Below, piece by piece: positions 32,811 through 42,608 of a DNA stretch of 64,000 bases; the stretch's first letter is position 1; each line of letters starts with the position of its first letter. The notes below the pieces were generated by a model that was given only the letters and a program-made list of their open reading frames with translations, ran no database searches and was not told the DNA's origin. This stretch comes from CAVREM01 sp963728825 (GTDB lineage: Bacteria > Acidobacteriota > Vicinamibacteria > Vicinamibacterales > CAVVIG01), in the NCBI GenBank assembly GCA_963728825.1, contig CAVSLA010000001.1, positions 248,001 to 312,000 of the forward strand. The letters are read 5' to 3'. A program made the translations under genes and the position numbers.

Positions 32811-34173
32811 ATGAAAGTCGCGATCGTCATCCAGCGCTATGGCACGGAGGTTCTCGGCGGCTCCGAGCACCTCTGTCGGCTGCTGGCCGAGCGTCTCGCC
32901 GGCCAGCACGACATCGACGTGCTGACCACCTGCGCCCGGGACTACCAGACGTGGAAGAACGACTACCCGGAGGGAACCGATCGGATTCGCGGGGTCACCG
33001 TGCGACGGTTTGCGAATGCGTCGGCGCGTGACCTCGAGGCGTTCAACAGCTACTCCGACTGGATCTACCACAACCCGCACAGCCGGGCCGACGAGCTGGA
33101 GTGGCTCAAGCAGCAGGGACCGTGGTGTCCGGGCCTGATCGAATCATCTGCGCCGCCATCAGCAGGAATACGACGTCCTCGTCTTCTTTACGTATCTCTA
33201 CGCGCCGACCGTCCTCGGCCTCGAGGTCAACCCTGGCAAGAGCGTGCTCGTGTCGACCGCTCATGACGAGCCCGCGATCAAGCTCGAGATGTTCAAGGAG
33301 GTGTTCAGCCGTCCCGCCGCAATCTGCTATCTCACCGAGAGCGAGCGGATGTTCGTCCAAGGCCGCTTCGTCGAGCGGCCGCTTCTCGAGGACGTCATCG
33401 GGGTCGGCGTCGACCTGCCACAGCAGCAGCCATATCCGCGGATGCCCGCAACGCGGGAGGACGAGGGCGCTGGTGCCGCGTCTGGTGAGGCCGGTGTGAC
33501 AGCTGCGTCTGATGGGCCTGGTGCGGCTGACACCGGTGGGTCGGGTGAGGCGGGCGGGCCGGGTGACGGCGTCGACGACGAGCCGGCCGCGCGCGATTAC
33601 CCTTCGCATCTTTTGAGCCGCGGCTCAGTGTTTCGCCGCCGCCACCGCCTGCACGGGCCAGTCGTGTTGTACGGAGGCCGGATCGATCCAGGGAAGGGCT
33701 GCGAGGAGTTGATCGAATACTTCAGCGCCTTTATCAAGGAGGGAGGCGACGCGACCCTGGCGTTGATGGGCGTGAAGATGATGGCGCTGCCCGAGGAGCC
33801 GTTCATTCGTTTCGCCGGCATGCTGTCGGACGCCGAACGCCTGCAGGCCCTCGAGGCCGCAACGGTCGTCGCCTGCCCATCGCCCTACGAAAGCCTCTCG
33901 CTGCTCGCGCTCGAAGCGTTGTCGGTCGGGACGCCGATCCTGGCGAACGCGCGCAGCGCCGTGCTGGTCGAGCACTGCCTGAAGAGCAATGGCGGCCTCT
34001 ACTACGCCGACCGTGACGAGTTCGTCGAATGTTTGAAGCTGCTGCTGACGGACTCGCGCCTCAGGGCCGCACTCGGCCGCAACGGCCGTGATTACGTCAG
34101 AACACACTACCGCTGGGACGTCGTGCTCGGTAAATACGAACGGATTTTCGCAAAAGTGCGGAACGCCAGATAG
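32811..34173 (+). CDS. GT4-type glycosyltransferase, copy A' with acidic linker (one frameshift)
   Basis: GT-B enzyme of about 453 residues, paralogue of the first GT. It begins KVAIVIQRYGTEVLGGSEH; the C-terminal half has VLYGGRIDPGKGCEEL and CPSPYESLSLLALEAL. One extra base near 33140 splits the N-terminal domain. Unlike its paralogue it carries a roughly 50-residue Gly/Ala/Glu/Asp linker between the two domains (33448-33597). Last gene of the plus-strand block; it converges on the sigma-54 regulator. Confidence 0.88.
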
Positions 34174-34202
34174 CGGCGAGCGCTCGGCGGACCCGAGACG
34201 TT

Positions 34203-35699
34203 CTACTTGTCGTCGAAGGCGCCGGCGGGCGTCAATGGCGGTAGCGGCGGCGAACGCCGCGGCTCGGTGGCCTGATCCGAGTTGCCGTCATGGCCGTTGC
34301 TCGGCTGGCGCTTCCGCCGCGGCCGGATGTCGTAGCGCTTGATCATCTCGTTGAGCGTCGTCGGCTTGATATGCAGCAGCTCGGCCGCGCGCTTCTGCAC
34401 GCCGCCGGCCGCTTCGAGCGTCGACTCGATCAGCTTCTTCTCGAAGTCGGTGATGACATCCTTGAAGGAAATGCCTTCCGGCGGCACCACGAACTGCGGG
34501 ATGTTGAAGTTCGGCGCCTTGCGCACGTGATCCGGAATCAGCTCGACGCCAATCTTCGACCCTGAGGTGAGCACCACGGCGCGCTCGATGACGTTCTCGA
34601 GCTCGCGGACGTTGCCGGGCCAGTCGTAGTCGGTCAACAGATCGAGCACCTCAGGCGCCAGCTCGAGGCCTCCCTTGGTGTTCTCGTCGCCGTACTTCGC
34701 GAGGAAATGCTGGGCGAGCAGTGGAATGTCGTCCTTCCGGTCACGCAGCGGCGGGAGATGGATCGAGATGACGTGCAGCCGGTAGAAGAGGTCCTCCCGG
34801 AAGCGGCCCTCGTCCATCATCTGACGGAGATCGACGTTGGTCGCGGCGATGATCCGGACGTCGACCTTGATCGTCTCCATGCCGCCGAGGCGCATGAAAT
34901 CGCGCTCCTGGATCACGCGCAGCAGCTTGGCCTGGGTCTCGAGCGGGACATTGCCGATTTCGTCGAAGAAGATGCTGCCGCGGTCCGCCAGGTCGAACAG
35001 CCCTTTTTTCGGATACACCGCTCCGGTGAACGCGCCTTTGACGTGGCCGAACAGGGTCGATTCGAGCAGGTCGGGCGGCAGATTCCCCGAGTTGACGGTG
35101 ACAAACGATCGTTCGGAGCGCGACGAATTCGCGTGGATCGCCCGCGCCACCAGCTCTTTGCCGGTGCCGCTCTCGCCCTGGATCAGAATCGTCGAGCGGC
35201 TGGGCGCGGCCTGAATGATCAGATCGAACACCTGCCGCATCTTCGGGCTGCGACCGATGATGTTGGCGAACTTGTGGTATCGCTCCTGGATGTTCTGACG
35301 CAGCGTGCGGTTCTCGGTGACCAGCCGCCGCCGCTCCATCGCGTTGCGGATCACCACCAGCACTTCTTCGTTCTTGAACGGCTTGGTGATGTAGTCGAAG
35401 GCGCCACTCTTCATCGCGGCAATCGCGCTTTCGATCGAGCCATAGGCGGTGATGATGACGACCGCGAGGTCCTCGTCAATCCGCTTCAGCTCGTCGAGCG
35501 TCGCGATGCCGTCGAGTCCGGGCATCATGATGTCGACCACCGCGGCGTCGAATGGCAGCGCACGTGCCAGCTCCAGGCCCTCGGCGCCCGACGCTGCCAG
35601 CCGCACGTCATAGCCGGCGCGCGTCAGCAGCGTCTCGAGAATCTCCCGCATGATCTCCTCGTCGTCGACGACGAGGACGGTGCCCAGTTTGGTAGCCAT
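34203..35699 (-). CDS. NtrC-family sigma-54-dependent response regulator
   Basis: 498 residues: receiver domain (phospho-Asp in VVDIMMPG), AAA+ sigma-54 activator domain with Walker A GESGTGKE, the intact GAFTGA loop that contacts sigma-54, FFDEIG, and a C-terminal Fis-type helix-turn-helix (QKRAAELLHIKPTTLNEMI). The tail is Pro-rich and disordered. It is 16 bp downstream of the sensor kinase gene and is its likely partner. No frameshift. Confidence 0.96.
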   Translation of the reverse strand: MATKLGTVLVVDDEEIMREILETLLTRAGYDVRLAASGAEGLELARALPFDAAVVDIMMPGLDGIATLDELKRIDEDLAVVIITAYGSIESAIAAMKSGAFDYITKPFKNEEVLVVIRNAMERRRLVTENRTLRQNIQERYHKFANIIGRSPKMRQVFDLIIQAAPSRSTILIQGESGTGKELVARAIHANSSRSERSFVTVNSGNLPPDLLESTLFGHVKGAFTGAVYPKKGLFDLADRGSIFFDEIGNVPLETQAKLLRVIQERDFMRLGGMETIKVDVRIIAATNVDLRQMMDEGRFREDLFYRLHVISIHLPPLRDRKDDIPLLAQHFLAKYGDENTKGGLELAPEVLDLLTDYDWPGNVRELENVIERAVVLTSGSKIGVELIPDHVRKAPNFNIPQFVVPPEGISFKDVITDFEKKLIESTLEAAGGVQKRAAELLHIKPTTLNEMIKRYDIRPRRKRQPSNGHDGNSDQATEPRRSPPLPPLTPAGAFDDK

Positions 35700-35715
35700 G
35701 TCTCACTCAGTCCGG

Positions 35716-38592
35716 CTACAGCCGGACGCTTCGCACATCTGCAGTACGGGCAGCCAGCGGAAACGACAGGATGAACCGGGTTCCCTGCCCGACGGCACTA
35801 TCGCATCTGATCGATCCCTCGTGCTCATGCACGATCCCGTAGGAGATCGACAGACCAAGTCCGGTGCCACGGCCGATCGACTTGGTGGTAAAGAACGGAT
35901 CGTAAATCCGCGCGAGATGTTCCGATGGAATGCCCGAGCCGGTATCGGCCACTTCCGCGACCAGTTGCTCGCTCTCGAGGCGGGTGCTGACCGTGAGCCA
36001 GCCACCGCGCGGCATCGCATCCCGCGCGTTCAGGAAGAGATTCAGGAACACCTGCTGCAGCTGGTGCTCGATGCCCTGCGTCAGCGCGGGAGTTGCGGCC
36101 AGCTCGCGCCGCACCTTGATCTTGCCGACCTCGAACTGGTGCTCCAGCAGAGACAGCACGTCCGTGATCACGCCGTTGACGTCGACCGTCGTCCGTTCGC
36201 CCCCGGGCGTTCCGGGTCGAGACAGGGTCAGCAGACCGTTGACGATCTTCGCGGCCCGGAAGGTCTGCCGCTCGATTTTCTCGAGAAGGGTCGTGCGCGG
36301 ATCGCTTGGATCGGCGCCGTCAAGGAGCATCTGGGTGAAGCTCGAGATGCCGGTCAGCGGCGTGTTGACTTCGTGCGCGACGCCCGCCGCCAGCAGACCG
36401 ATCGAGGCCATCTTCTCGCTGATCTGCAGCTGTTCTTCCAGGCGCACCCGATCGGTGATGTTTTCGATCAGCAGAATCGTGCCCGCTACCGCGTCCGGGC
36501 CCGCCGACGGCTGTAACGGGACTACCGTGGCGTTCACCAGCAGGCGCGGCTGATCTTCCTCGGTTGACCGCCGGCTGATCAGCGGCACCTTGAACAACGT
36601 CACTCCTCGAGGATTTTCAGCGCGCGCCGCGCGCAGCGCCTCGACGAACGAAGAATCGAAAATCTCGAACAGCGGCCGGCCGACGGCGTCGGCGCGAACG
36701 ACGCCGTAGACGGCCTCCAGCGCGCGGTTCCAGCGCACGATGCGCTCGTCGGAATCGAACACGACCAGACCGTCGTCCAGCGATTCGAGAATGTTCTCGT
36801 TGAACTCGCGCATCCGGCCGAGCTCCTCGGCCTTGAGGTGCAGCTGCCGGTAGAGCCGCCCGTTCTCGATCGCCGTCGCCACCTGACCGGCGACCGCCGT
36901 CAGCAGGCCCAGGTCTTCGCTGTTGAACGGCTCGTCGGTGTCTTTTCTGCCGAGCGCCAGCACCGCAATCGCGGCGCCTTCGAAGATGCAGGGCACGAAG
37001 TAATAGATGCCATGGTCGCGCCAGAACTCGACTTCTTCGGCCGCGAAGCGCGCGGCCGCGATCGGGTCGTCGAGCGCCACGGTATGGCCCGAATCGAGCC
37101 GCGCCATGAAGGTCGAAGCGCGGGTCAGGCGCGGCACCGACTTGACGAACCCGTAGTCGCCAATCGTACGGAAGTCGCCCAGTCGCTCGTCGGCGAGCAT
37201 CAGCGCCATGCGATCCAGCACAAGTGTCTCGACGATACGGGACACCAGACGCTGGCTGAGACGAATCACGTCCAGGTCGCTGTTGAGATCGCGCGCGAAG
37301 GCGACCAGCGCGCGCCGGTAGTCGTAGCGGTCGCGATAGAACACGCGATCGAGCGCGTTCTGGACCGCTTCCTTGACCGGCTGGGCGAGCAGCACCACCA
37401 CGATCGTCGCCAGCAGCGCGACGATGGCGTTGTGCGGATCTTCTTCGCTGGCAAAGGTGAACTCCACCAGCTTCTGCATCGCGACGTAGAGCAGGGCGCT
37501 GGCGGCGAGAAATGCCGTGTAGGCGAGCGAGCGCTTGATGATGACCTCGACGTCGCGCAGTCGATAGCGGACGATCGCCGACGCGAAAGTCAGCGGCACG
37601 ACTCCGAGGGGCACCACCGTCAGCTGAAAAGCAATCGGCGGATCGGCCCCGAGCGCCCAGGGCAGCGCGTAGCCGAGCGCGAACGGACCGACACCGAGCA
37701 CGGTCCCCCACGCAATCCAGCGCAGCTGACGCCGGCCGGTCAGCGAGGTGATTTCGCCGAACGCGCGGATCAGCACGCCCACTGCCGCGGCCGCACAGAC
37801 GAACAGATAGACCGGTTCAGTGCGATCGAGCAGGTCCAGCGCGCGCGACAGTTGCGCGCCATCGTCCCGGCCGCGCGCGATGACGACGATGCGCGCGACG
37901 ACCAGGAGGACCGCCGGCAGGTAGAGCAGCGGCAGAACGATCCGCAACGGTTTCGCCGCCCGCCAGGGTGGACGTTGTGGAAATCCCAGCGTGAAGTGCA
38001 GGAGCAGCGGCGACAACATCGCCACCGCGACGGCATCACCCCAGTAGAACGTCCAGTCGAGCGGGTCGAACGGGCCGTTGAAGGAAAAGGTGAACGCGCC
38101 GAAAAAGGCGACACACAGCCAGAAAAAGTGCAGCGTCGCCTGATCGTGTGGACGGCGCAGCCGGACCCACGCGCCGACCATCAAGGTGAAGAGCCCGACC
38201 GCCGCCAGCACGAAGTAGATGGACCCGCGCGGCGCCACCGGCGCGAGCGAAACGTCGAGCGCTCGCCGTTCGCCGAGCCTCAGCAGCGTGTACGAGAGGA
38301 GGGTGCCTTCACTGGCGCGGTGCTGGTACTCGAGCACATCGCCGCGTGACTGAACCGGCGCGCCGTTGATAGCGAGAAGGACGTCGCCGCGCGCGATGCC
38401 GGCTCTGTCGGCCGCCGACCCCGCAGCAACCTCGACGGCGGTGATGCCTTCGGCGCGTTCGCCCCAGAACACGCCGTCTTCAACCTCATGCAGACGGGCG
38501 CGCGTCGCGATGTTCGCAATCCCCAGCACCGTCAAGACGACGGCGACGGCAGCTATCGCAACCGAACGCACCCACGAAGAGGTATCACGCAT
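35716..38592 (-). CDS. Membrane sensor histidine kinase (PDZ, multi-TM, GAF, PAS, HisKA, HATPase)
   Basis: 958 residues. In order: one N-terminal membrane helix, a periplasmic PDZ-like domain (GSAADRAGIARGDVLLAING), about seven further membrane helices to residue ~400, a GAF domain, a PAS domain (LDDGLVVFDSDERIVRWN), the HisKA helix with the phospho-accepting His in GVAHEVNTPLTG, and HATPase with NARDAM, DTGSGIP and GTGLGLS. A PDZ sensor domain suggests recognition of protein C-termini or envelope stress; this is inference. The ATG at 38592 was chosen over an upstream TTG. Confidence 0.93.
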   Translation of the reverse strand: MRDTSSWVRSVAIAAVAVVLTVLGIANIATRARLHEVEDGVFWGERAEGITAVEVAAGSAADRAGIARGDVLLAINGAPVQSRGDVLEYQHRASEGTLLSYTLLRLGERRALDVSLAPVAPRGSIYFVLAAVGLFTLMVGAWVRLRRPHDQATLHFFWLCVAFFGAFTFSFNGPFDPLDWTFYWGDAVAVAMLSPLLLHFTLGFPQRPPWRAAKPLRIVLPLLYLPAVLLVVARIVVIARGRDDGAQLSRALDLLDRTEPVYLFVCAAAAVGVLIRAFGEITSLTGRRQLRWIAWGTVLGVGPFALGYALPWALGADPPIAFQLTVVPLGVVPLTFASAIVRYRLRDVEVIIKRSLAYTAFLAASALLYVAMQKLVEFTFASEEDPHNAIVALLATIVVVLLAQPVKEAVQNALDRVFYRDRYDYRRALVAFARDLNSDLDVIRLSQRLVSRIVETLVLDRMALMLADERLGDFRTIGDYGFVKSVPRLTRASTFMARLDSGHTVALDDPIAAARFAAEEVEFWRDHGIYYFVPCIFEGAAIAVLALGRKDTDEPFNSEDLGLLTAVAGQVATAIENGRLYRQLHLKAEELGRMREFNENILESLDDGLVVFDSDERIVRWNRALEAVYGVVRADAVGRPLFEIFDSSFVEALRAARAENPRGVTLFKVPLISRRSTEEDQPRLLVNATVVPLQPSAGPDAVAGTILLIENITDRVRLEEQLQISEKMASIGLLAAGVAHEVNTPLTGISSFTQMLLDGADPSDPRTTLLEKIERQTFRAAKIVNGLLTLSRPGTPGGERTTVDVNGVITDVLSLLEHQFEVGKIKVRRELAATPALTQGIEHQLQQVFLNLFLNARDAMPRGGWLTVSTRLESEQLVAEVADTGSGIPSEHLARIYDPFFTTKSIGRGTGLGLSISYGIVHEHEGSIRCDSAVGQGTRFILSFPLAARTADVRSVRL

Positions 38593-38630
38593 AGACAGGG
38601 GACGAAGCCCAGTTCCGGTCCGTCGAAATA

Positions 38631-38695
38631 GCAAACGTCATACCCCGTACCGGATTGTTGGATCGCACCTAAATGACTGATGAAACGACGTTTCA
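38631..38695 (-). promoter_or_regulatory. Possible sigma-54 promoter and upstream dyad of the two-component genes
   Basis: On the minus strand GGGTAT-N5-TTGCT has the GG-N10-GC spacing of -24/-12 elements, about 40 bp before the kinase ATG. About 35 bp further upstream is a perfect dyad TGAAACG-A-CGTTTCA (38681-38695), a plausible activator site. Only part of the -24 consensus is matched, so this is tentative. Confidence 0.35.
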
Positions 38696-38702
38696 GTGCT
38701 CT

Positions 38703-38730
38703 GGAGTACCCTCGTTCTGGAGGGTGCTCC
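38703..38730. terminator. Hairpin after the receptor-like gene
   Basis: GGAGTACCCTC and GAGGGTGCTCC (38703-38713, 38720-38730) form an 11-bp stem with one mismatch. It follows the stop of the minus-strand gene ending at 38779 but has no T run on that strand, so it may be a transcript-stabilising or weak terminator structure. Confidence 0.4.
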
Positions 38731-38778
38731 AAATTCGCGTATAGCTAGTTCAATATTGTGGATCGAAAACCGGCCGCT

Positions 38779-40690
38779 TTAGAAGTGGACAGTGACGCCG
38801 CCGACGATGCGTTTGGGGGGGCGGACGGTCAGGAGCTCGTCGTAGAGCAGTCGGTCCTCGGCGGTCTCACGGAAGAAGTTGCGAACGGCCACCAGCATCT
38901 CCCACCGCGCCGCGCTGAAGTCGAGGAACGGCAGCGACTGGCGGACCTGGACGTCGAATCGCGAGTCGAGGCCGGGGCGATCCGGAAGGCCTTCACCGGA
39001 CGAGGTGGAACGCGCGAACGCGTTGCTGATCCGGTAGAGCACCAGCACCCTCGTGGAGGTTTCGGGAACATTGGCTTGAATCGTGGCCGCCACGTCGTGA
39101 ATGCGCTCGGGCGCGGGACGCAGCGCGGATGGGGCGAGCAACACGAGGAACCGCATGTTCTCCGCTGGATCCATCTGCGCGGTCGCAATCGAATAGGCGA
39201 TCGAGCTCTGAATCCGGCCGACAAACATCGTGCTGAACGAGGCCGTGTAGCCGTGCGCCTCGGTGTTTCCCGCGTTGGCGATCAGGTAGTGCCCCACTTT
39301 GGCGACCGGCTGCGAAGGCAGCTCCGCACCAAACACCGTCACGAGTTGATCGTCGACGCGCTGATGGAACGCACGAAACGCGACTGTCGATCCAGCCACG
39401 TCGCGCTCGAGCTCGACGGCCATGAGCGTCGCGCGTTCCGCGTCCAGAATCCGTCCGGGCTCGAGTGATGAAAACGTCCGCTGCGGCGGCAGCCAGATGC
39501 CAGTGTCGCCGGGCGGGAGAAACTCTTCGGCGCCCGGTGCGTGGGCCCGCCGCGAAACGATGGTGGTCACACGGAAGTTGTCGCTCGGCGAGACGGTGAG
39601 GACGAATCGCGGGCTGATCAGGGTCCGATGTTCGAGATAGTCGGTACTGAGCGTAGCGGCCACCGTAGGTCAACGACAGCAAGGGACTGATCGCGAACGT
39701 GTCGACCGCGTAGACCATCCCGGCGTTCCGGCTGCCGTCGGCAACATCGCGCAGCGCGAGCGGATTGCCGCCGTCATAGCGCTGCGTGCTGTACGACATC
39801 CCGAACTGGTACTGATGTCGCGCCGGCGCGCGCGTCCTGTACGACCCGGCCAGCAGCCAGGCTGTGAGATCGGCCTGCGTCAGCGCGCCGCGCACCGTCC
39901 AGTCGCCCTGAGCGCCGACCGGCGCGCCGACGCGGACGTAAGCCGTCCCGCGCGACACATTGCTGCCCGAGAAGAGCTGCTGCGGGCTGTCGAACGAGCT
40001 CGTCGTCAGCAGATTGACCTGACCGGAAAACGGCGTGTCGGCGAAGAAGCTCGTGGCGAGCCGCGCCGGCGAACCGACCGCACGGCCCAGGACATCGACC
40101 GCCGCAAAGGGATGCGCTTCCTCATCGTCCTCGACGATGACCGGCAAGCCGGCGTCTTTGAGGATGCCGCGGCGCGCATGCCGAATCCGCCAGGCCGTTT
40201 CGCTGGGATCGTCCACGTCGTCGGCCGCATCCCCCGATGTGCCGGGTCCCGCGGCATCGTCCGCTTGTACGTTGGAATCGACGGAGCCGATCAAACCGAC
40301 GCCGGCAGCGAGGATCTGCGGGTCGGCCTTTCGCAGCGCGATCGGCGAGGTGATGCGCGAGCCGGCGCGGACGTCAATCGTCAGACTGCGTGACGCGCTG
40401 AATCCCTTGCGGTGAGCCCTGACGAGGTACGAGCCGGCCGCGAGGGAGCCGATCTCGAATCCGCCAGTCGAATCGGACACAGCGAGAATCGTCACCGCGC
40501 CGACCGCCGAGACCATCGCACCGGAGACCGGCGCACCGCTCTCGTCGGTGACCGTGCCAACGATGGCTCCACCGGAGACCGGCAGCGGTGGTGCCGTCCG
40601 GTTCTGCGCGGCGGCACGCGGCAGCGGACCCAGAAGCATCAGGAGGCCGACGACCGCCGCCGCCGTCAATTGCCTGGATGTATCTGGCAT
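38779..40690 (-). CDS. TonB-receptor-like outer-membrane protein with CarboxypepD-regulatory-like domain (one frameshift)
   Basis: About 636 residues. A signal peptide (LTAAAVVGLLMLLGPLPRAAAQ) precedes a carboxypeptidase-regulatory-like beta domain (GGAIVGTVTDESGAPVSGAM, residues ~40-115) and a long beta-rich part ending in Phe, as in outer-membrane barrels. It is shorter than typical SusC/OAR-type receptors and I see no clear TonB box or plug motif. The frame breaks near 39665 (GGRY / STDYLEHR); one extra base explains it. The ATG has GGAGAG six bases upstream. It may import or anchor polysaccharide fragments. Confidence 0.75.
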
Positions 40691-40745
40691 CAATCTCTCC
40701 GCTGCCCGAACCGACCCTCGAACAGTTTACGCCTGTCGGGCTTCC

Positions 40746-41828
40746 TTAGGATGCGCCGACCGTGAAGTTTACGTCCTTGGTGATCGTCTTCTCCGCCAGC
40801 TTGTCGGTGATCTTGATTTCGAGCCGGTAATCGCCCTCTGGAAACGACGTAAGTGGCACAGCCTGACCGGCTTGCAGCTGGTGTCCGGCCGCGAAATCGA
40901 ACCCCGGGGGCAACGTCTGACCGTTCAGGTTCTGGGGGGTGGTCTTGTTGAAAAACTTCTCGGCGCCGGACTGCTTCGCGTAGAAGTTGAACTCGACGCT
41001 GACGTCGGGCTTGTTGTCCTTGTCGGTCTTCGCGTTGTAAATGAGCAGGAAGGTCTGCAGCTCGTCGCTCTTCGCGAAGGCCGTTTTGACGACCGGCACG
41101 ATCTCCATCGCGCCCAGGGCGTACGGCCGCTCCGCCTGCTGCTGCGGCGTCAGCGGCGCGGGAAGCGGATCGATCCGCTCGGCCACGAAGACGGAGCTGG
41201 TGTTGAGCTCGTCGTTCCACAGATCGGGGACCTGTATGGTGTGTTTCAGCAGGGAGACCTTCGGCGCGGGCGCGTTGCGCTGCGGCTTTTCCGGCGCCGG
41301 CTCTTTGACGACGATATAGACATCGTAGCTGCCACCACTCACGGCAAACGAGCGAGCGATGCGCTCCGGACCCTTCGCAGAGCCAGGCACCGTGAAGGTA
41401 TTCATGTCCTCGTACGCGAACTCGACCCTCGGCGCCGGCTGGGGCTTGTCGCCGGGCTTCTGGTTCGCGGCGGCCGGCGGTGGCGCTGCAGCCGCCGCAC
41501 CGGTGTTGACGACGCGCCAGTAGACGGTGAGATTCTTCTGGGTGGTCGCAGCAGGATCGAACGTGACGGTGAACGGCACGTATTGTTTGCCGCCCTGCGC
41601 CTTCAACAGATCTTCCCGCGCCCAGGTCATCGACAGTTCGTTCGGCGCCGGCTGGCCGGCCGCGACACCATCGATCAGCTGAGTGATGGCAGTGAGCTCC
41701 GCTTTCTGAGCGTTACTCAGCTTCGGCTGGTTCTGGGTTTGGTTCCGATTGTTTTGAGCGAGGAGCGTCGCCGAAAAGAGAACGCTCGCCGCCACACATC
41801 CTGCAATCGCGCCTCGCCGAGTCAGCAT
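40746..41828 (-). CDS. Exported protein of unknown function
   Basis: 360 residues with a signal peptide ending near LFSATLLAQ. A short helical region (LSNAQKAELTAITQLIDGV) is followed by beta-rich segments, an Ala/Pro spacer, and repeated Ig-like strands (PFTVTFDPA, EIVPVVKTAF, DYRLEIKITDKLAEKTI). No catalytic motif seen. The ATG is preceded by GGAG at good distance. It lies directly upstream of the receptor-like gene on the same strand, 55 bp apart, so the two may act together at the envelope. Confidence 0.65.
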   Translation of the reverse strand: MLTRRGAIAGCVAASVLFSATLLAQNNRNQTQNQPKLSNAQKAELTAITQLIDGVAAGQPAPNELSMTWAREDLLKAQGGKQYVPFTVTFDPAATTQKNLTVYWRVVNTGAAAAAPPPAAANQKPGDKPQPAPRVEFAYEDMNTFTVPGSAKGPERIARSFAVSGGSYDVYIVVKEPAPEKPQRNAPAPKVSLLKHTIQVPDLWNDELNTSSVFVAERIDPLPAPLTPQQQAERPYALGAMEIVPVVKTAFAKSDELQTFLLIYNAKTDKDNKPDVSVEFNFYAKQSGAEKFFNKTTPQNLNGQTLPPGFDFAAGHQLQAGQAVPLTSFPEGDYRLEIKITDKLAEKTITKDVNFTVGAS

Positions 41829-41975
41829 GTCGAAGATCTCCACAACAAAGAAAGTAAGTCGAACAGCCAATAATAGGCGCGTGACCTGTGCAAGTCAAAC
41901 CGTTCTGTTCCAAGCACTTCAGCCTTTCCGGACCCGCACCGGGCGTGTGTTATCATCGCCTCCCCTCGGGCGCCC

Positions 41976-42602
41976 ATGCAGCTCATCGACGTCACCGTTC
42001 CGCTCGATGCCGGGCTGCCTGTCTACCCCGGCAACACACCGTTCTCACTCGAATCGATTCGACGCATCGCACACGGCGGCGCCGCGAATCTCTCGACGAT
42101 CCACATGAGCGCCCACTCGGGGACGCACGTCGACGCGCCGCGGCACGTCTTCGATGACGGCGCCGGAGTCGACGCGCTGCCACTCGACCTGCTGTGCGGC
42201 CGCGCCCGCGTGGTCGAGATCGCCGCGCGCAAAACGATTGGCCCGGACGAGCTGGCGAGCGCCGCGCTGACCGCCGATCTGCGGCTGCTCATCAAGACGA
42301 ACAATTCGCGTCTGTGGGGATCGTCGGACTTTTACCCCGAGTACGTCGCGCTCAGCGAAGAGGGCGCGCGCTATCTGGTCGCTCACGGCGTGAAGGTGGT
42401 CGGCATCGATTACCTCTCGATCGAGCCGTTCGGCAAGCGCGGCGCGCCGGCGCACCACGTCCTGCTGGGCGGCGGCACGATCGTCATCGAGGGGCTCAAC
42501 CTGCTGGACGTCGAGCCCGGCGTCTACGATCTGTTCTGCCTGCCGCTGCGAATCGTCGGCGGAGACGGCGCTCCGGCACGCGTCGTCCTGAGACGGAGCT
42601 GA
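41976..42602 (+). CDS. Cyclase-family metal hydrolase, kynurenine-formamidase-like
   Basis: 208 residues. The metal motif HSGTHVDAPRH (about residues 47-57) is that of the Mn/Zn cyclase family that includes KynB. GIDYLSIEPFG and the HHVLLGG segment are also typical. The kynurenine role is possible, but no other tryptophan-degradation gene is nearby, so I leave the symbol open. It is 6 bp upstream of glgC. Confidence 0.85.
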   Translation: MQLIDVTVPLDAGLPVYPGNTPFSLESIRRIAHGGAANLSTIHMSAHSGTHVDAPRHVFDDGAGVDALPLDLLCGRARVVEIAARKTIGPDELASAALTADLRLLIKTNNSRLWGSSDFYPEYVALSEEGARYLVAHGVKVVGIDYLSIEPFGKRGAPAHHVLLGGGTIVIEGLNLLDVEPGVYDLFCLPLRIVGGDGAPARVVLRRS

Positions 42603-42608
42603 GGCCGC

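Noticed and set aside
27172..34173. Glycosyltransferase block as decayed pseudogenes
   Set aside because: All catalytic segments are present in order, stop/start overlaps are kept, and housekeeping genes with the same error type show the same pattern.
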